DNA from: an uncultured Allobaculum sp.
GTDB taxonomy: Bacteria > Bacillota_I > Bacilli_A > Erysipelotrichales > Erysipelotrichaceae
DNA length: 6,245 bases
Assembly (NCBI GenBank): GCA_948467695.1
Contig: CAOKFJ010000118.1
Coordinates: 1-6,245, forward strand
Direction: 5' to 3'
Position 1 is the stretch's first letter. Every line of letters begins with the position of its first letter. The notes under the pieces are model-generated. The model did not search any database and was not told the DNA's origin. It saw only the letters and a list, made by a program, of their open reading frames with translations. This document shows, one piece after another, positions 5,551 through 6,245 of this stretch. The position numbers and the translations under genes were made by a program.

Positions 5551-5589
5551 GGCGTACGGTTTGAGATGAGAAAGACTGTACGCCATAAT
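5551..5589 (+). promoter_or_regulatory. Predicted U32 gene promoter embedded in an operator-like inverted repeat
   Basis: -35 TTGAGA (5561-5566), 17-nt spacer, -10 CATAAT (5584-5589), each one base from consensus. GGCGTACGGT (5551-5560) and ACTGTACGCC (5575-5584) are inverted repeats (9 exact pairs plus one G-T) that bracket the -35; the right arm fills the spacer up to the -10. Bound protein would block RNA polymerase. Alternatively the repeat is a hairpin in read-through RNA. Predicted transcription start is about 5596. Confidence 0.55.
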
Positions 5590-5606
5590 CAAAGCAGAAC
5601 AGCACG

Positions 5607-5643
5607 CTGCAGATGCGCTCAATGGCGTTCATTTGCGCTGCAG
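5607..5643 (+). promoter_or_regulatory. Hairpin in the predicted U32 mRNA leader
   Basis: CTGCA (5607-5611) pairs with TGCAG (5639-5643), GCGC (5615-5618) with GCGC (5635-5638), and AATG (5621-5624) with CATT (5630-5633), leaving bulge GAT, a small internal loop and a GCGTT loop. It would sit about 11 nt from the predicted 5' end. There is no T tract. Confidence 0.4.
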
Positions 5644-5657
5644 GATTGCAGTGTGTT

Positions 5658-5680
5658 CAATTCGCAAAAACAATTCGCAA
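5658..5680 (+). repeat. 10-bp direct repeat just upstream of the U32 ribosome binding site
   Basis: CAATTCGCAA occurs at 5658-5667 and 5671-5680, separated by AAA; the second copy ends 5 nt before the Shine-Dalgarno sequence. The core ATTCGCAA also appears at 5473-5480 and at 1422-1429. Confidence 0.65.
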
Positions 5681-5685
5681 CAATC

Positions 5686-5692
5686 AGGAGGG
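5686..5692 (+). promoter_or_regulatory. U32 gene ribosome binding site
   Basis: AGGAGGG, a near-perfect Shine-Dalgarno sequence 6 nt before ATG 5699. It contrasts with the absence of any such site before the metalloregulator. Confidence 0.85.
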
Positions 5693-5698
5693 ATTTTT

Positions 5699-6245
5699 AT
5701 GGAACTTGAAGTCCTGGCACCCGCAGGCAGCCCCAAAGCGCTTGAAGCGGCGTTCGCGGGCGGAGCCGATGCCGTATATCTCGCATTGCCGCGCTTTGGA
5801 GCGCGCGCCTATGCGGTCAATTTTTCGATGGAAGAAGTCGGACAGTATATCGAGCAGGCGCATCTTGCGGGCAAAAAGATTTTTGTCACGATGAATACGC
5901 TGATCGAAGAAGACCAGATGGAAGCTGCGTATGAGCAGGCAAAACAGCTGCATGAGCTCGGTGTCGATGCGCTGATTATTCAGGATCTCGGACTGATTCA
6001 TCTGCTTCATCATCGTCTTCCTGAACTTGAACTCCATGCCTCGACGCAGCTTTCGGTTTCCACACCTTATCAGATCGAGCAGCTGCGAAAACTCGGTGTA
6101 AAACGCTGCGTTCTCGCCCGTGAAGCGACGCTTGATGAAATTCGCGCCTGCGCGAAGACGGGAATGGAGCTGGAAGTCTTCATTCATGGAGCGCTTTGCA
6201 TTTCTTATTCCGGACAGTGCCGTTTTTCGCAGGTGCGCTACGATC
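5699..6245 (+). CDS. U32-family protein, RlhA-like (probable RNA hydroxylation enzyme), 3' truncated by the window
   Basis: The first 182 residues are present and the frame is open to the right edge. The protein begins ELEVLAPAGSPKALEAAF, followed by GGADAVYLALPRFGARA, KKIFVTMNTL (59-68), GVDALIIQDLG (88-98), ELHASTQLS (111-119), VLAREATLDEI (138-148) and the U32 signature EVFIHGALCISYSGQC (159-174). FGAR, LHASTQ and VLARE resemble E. coli RlhA and the long Firmicutes U32 proteins with a DUF3656 domain more than the short TrhP/YegQ type. Members are historically annotated as peptidases, but RlhA and TrhP are needed for hydroxylation of 23S rRNA and tRNA. C167 and C174 match the first two of four cysteines thought to hold an iron-sulfur cluster; the others would lie beyond the window. 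Whether the DUF3656 part follows cannot be seen. A position usually aliphatic after the second cysteine is Phe176. Confidence 0.88.
   Translation, partial: MELEVLAPAGSPKALEAAFAGGADAVYLALPRFGARAYAVNFSMEEVGQYIEQAHLAGKKIFVTMNTLIEEDQMEAAYEQAKQLHELGVDALIIQDLGLIHLLHHRLPELELHASTQLSVSTPYQIEQLRKLGVKRCVLAREATLDEIRACAKTGMELEVFIHGALCISYSGQCRFSQVRYD

Larger units (their letters stand above)
5387..5698 (+). promoter_or_regulatory. Non-coding gap with hairpins, promoter and leader before the U32 gene
   Basis: No plausible gene is seen. Contents in order: mutually exclusive small stems, CGAGC/GCTCG (5423-5427 with 5434-5438), CTGTCC/GGACAG (5427-5432 with 5446-5451) and AAAGC/GCTTT (5441-5445 with 5460-5464); a terminator (5485-5513); a hairpin AAGCCG/CGGCTT (5525-5530 with 5539-5544); a promoter within an inverted repeat (5551-5589); a 13-bp interrupted hairpin (5607-5643); a tandem direct repeat (5658-5680); and a strong ribosome binding site. 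It does not match a riboswitch class I know. Confidence 0.5.

Noticed and set aside
5458..6187. Several overlapping frames in the U32 leader and gene on both strands
   Set aside because: They are out-of-frame readings of the U32 coding sequence or of its hairpin-rich leader. The true frame starts at 5699 and is open to the window end.

Overview
The window looks like a chromosomal segment of a mid-GC low-branching Bacillota, most likely Erysipelotrichia or a close relative. The basis is indirect: strong AGGAGG-type ribosome binding sites, sigma-A-like promoters, short MntR/DtxR-type and MTH1-type Nudix proteins of the kind common in gut Firmicutes, and a secreted enzyme ending in DUF5648 repeats. 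No taxonomic marker such as rRNA is present, so this placement is moderate confidence only.

Layout, left to right. A leader with three consecutive hairpins (about 40-98) precedes metK (165-1274, S-adenosylmethionine synthetase), which is followed by a perfect 20-bp palindrome (1294-1313) and a strong intrinsic terminator (1331-1362). A 484-bp gap, mostly AT-rich, carries the promoter and structured 5' leader of a large secreted GH3 beta-N-acetylhexosaminidase (1759-4170) with three C-terminal DUF5648 repeats. A bidirectional terminator (4191-4226) separates it from a convergent Nudix hydrolase gene (4318-4830, minus strand). The Nudix gene is divergent from a DtxR/MntR-family metalloregulator gene (4982-5386, plus strand), sharing a 151-bp intergenic region. 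A 312-bp gap then holds a terminator, a promoter embedded in a 10+10 bp inverted repeat, and a structured leader. The last gene is a U32-family (RlhA-like) gene that runs off the right edge (from 5699).

The genes do not form one operon. Each appears to have its own promoter or terminator: methyl-donor synthesis, extracellular or envelope amino-sugar hydrolysis, nucleotide-pool sanitation, metal-dependent regulation and probable RNA modification. I see no mobile element, CRISPR array, tRNA or rRNA.

No clearly new multi-gene system is visible. The observations most worth a second look are in the regulation: the metalloregulator gene seems to be read from a leaderless mRNA, its metal site mixes MntR-type and DtxR-type ligands, the U32 gene's promoter lies inside an operator-like inverted repeat, and a perfect palindrome sits behind metK.
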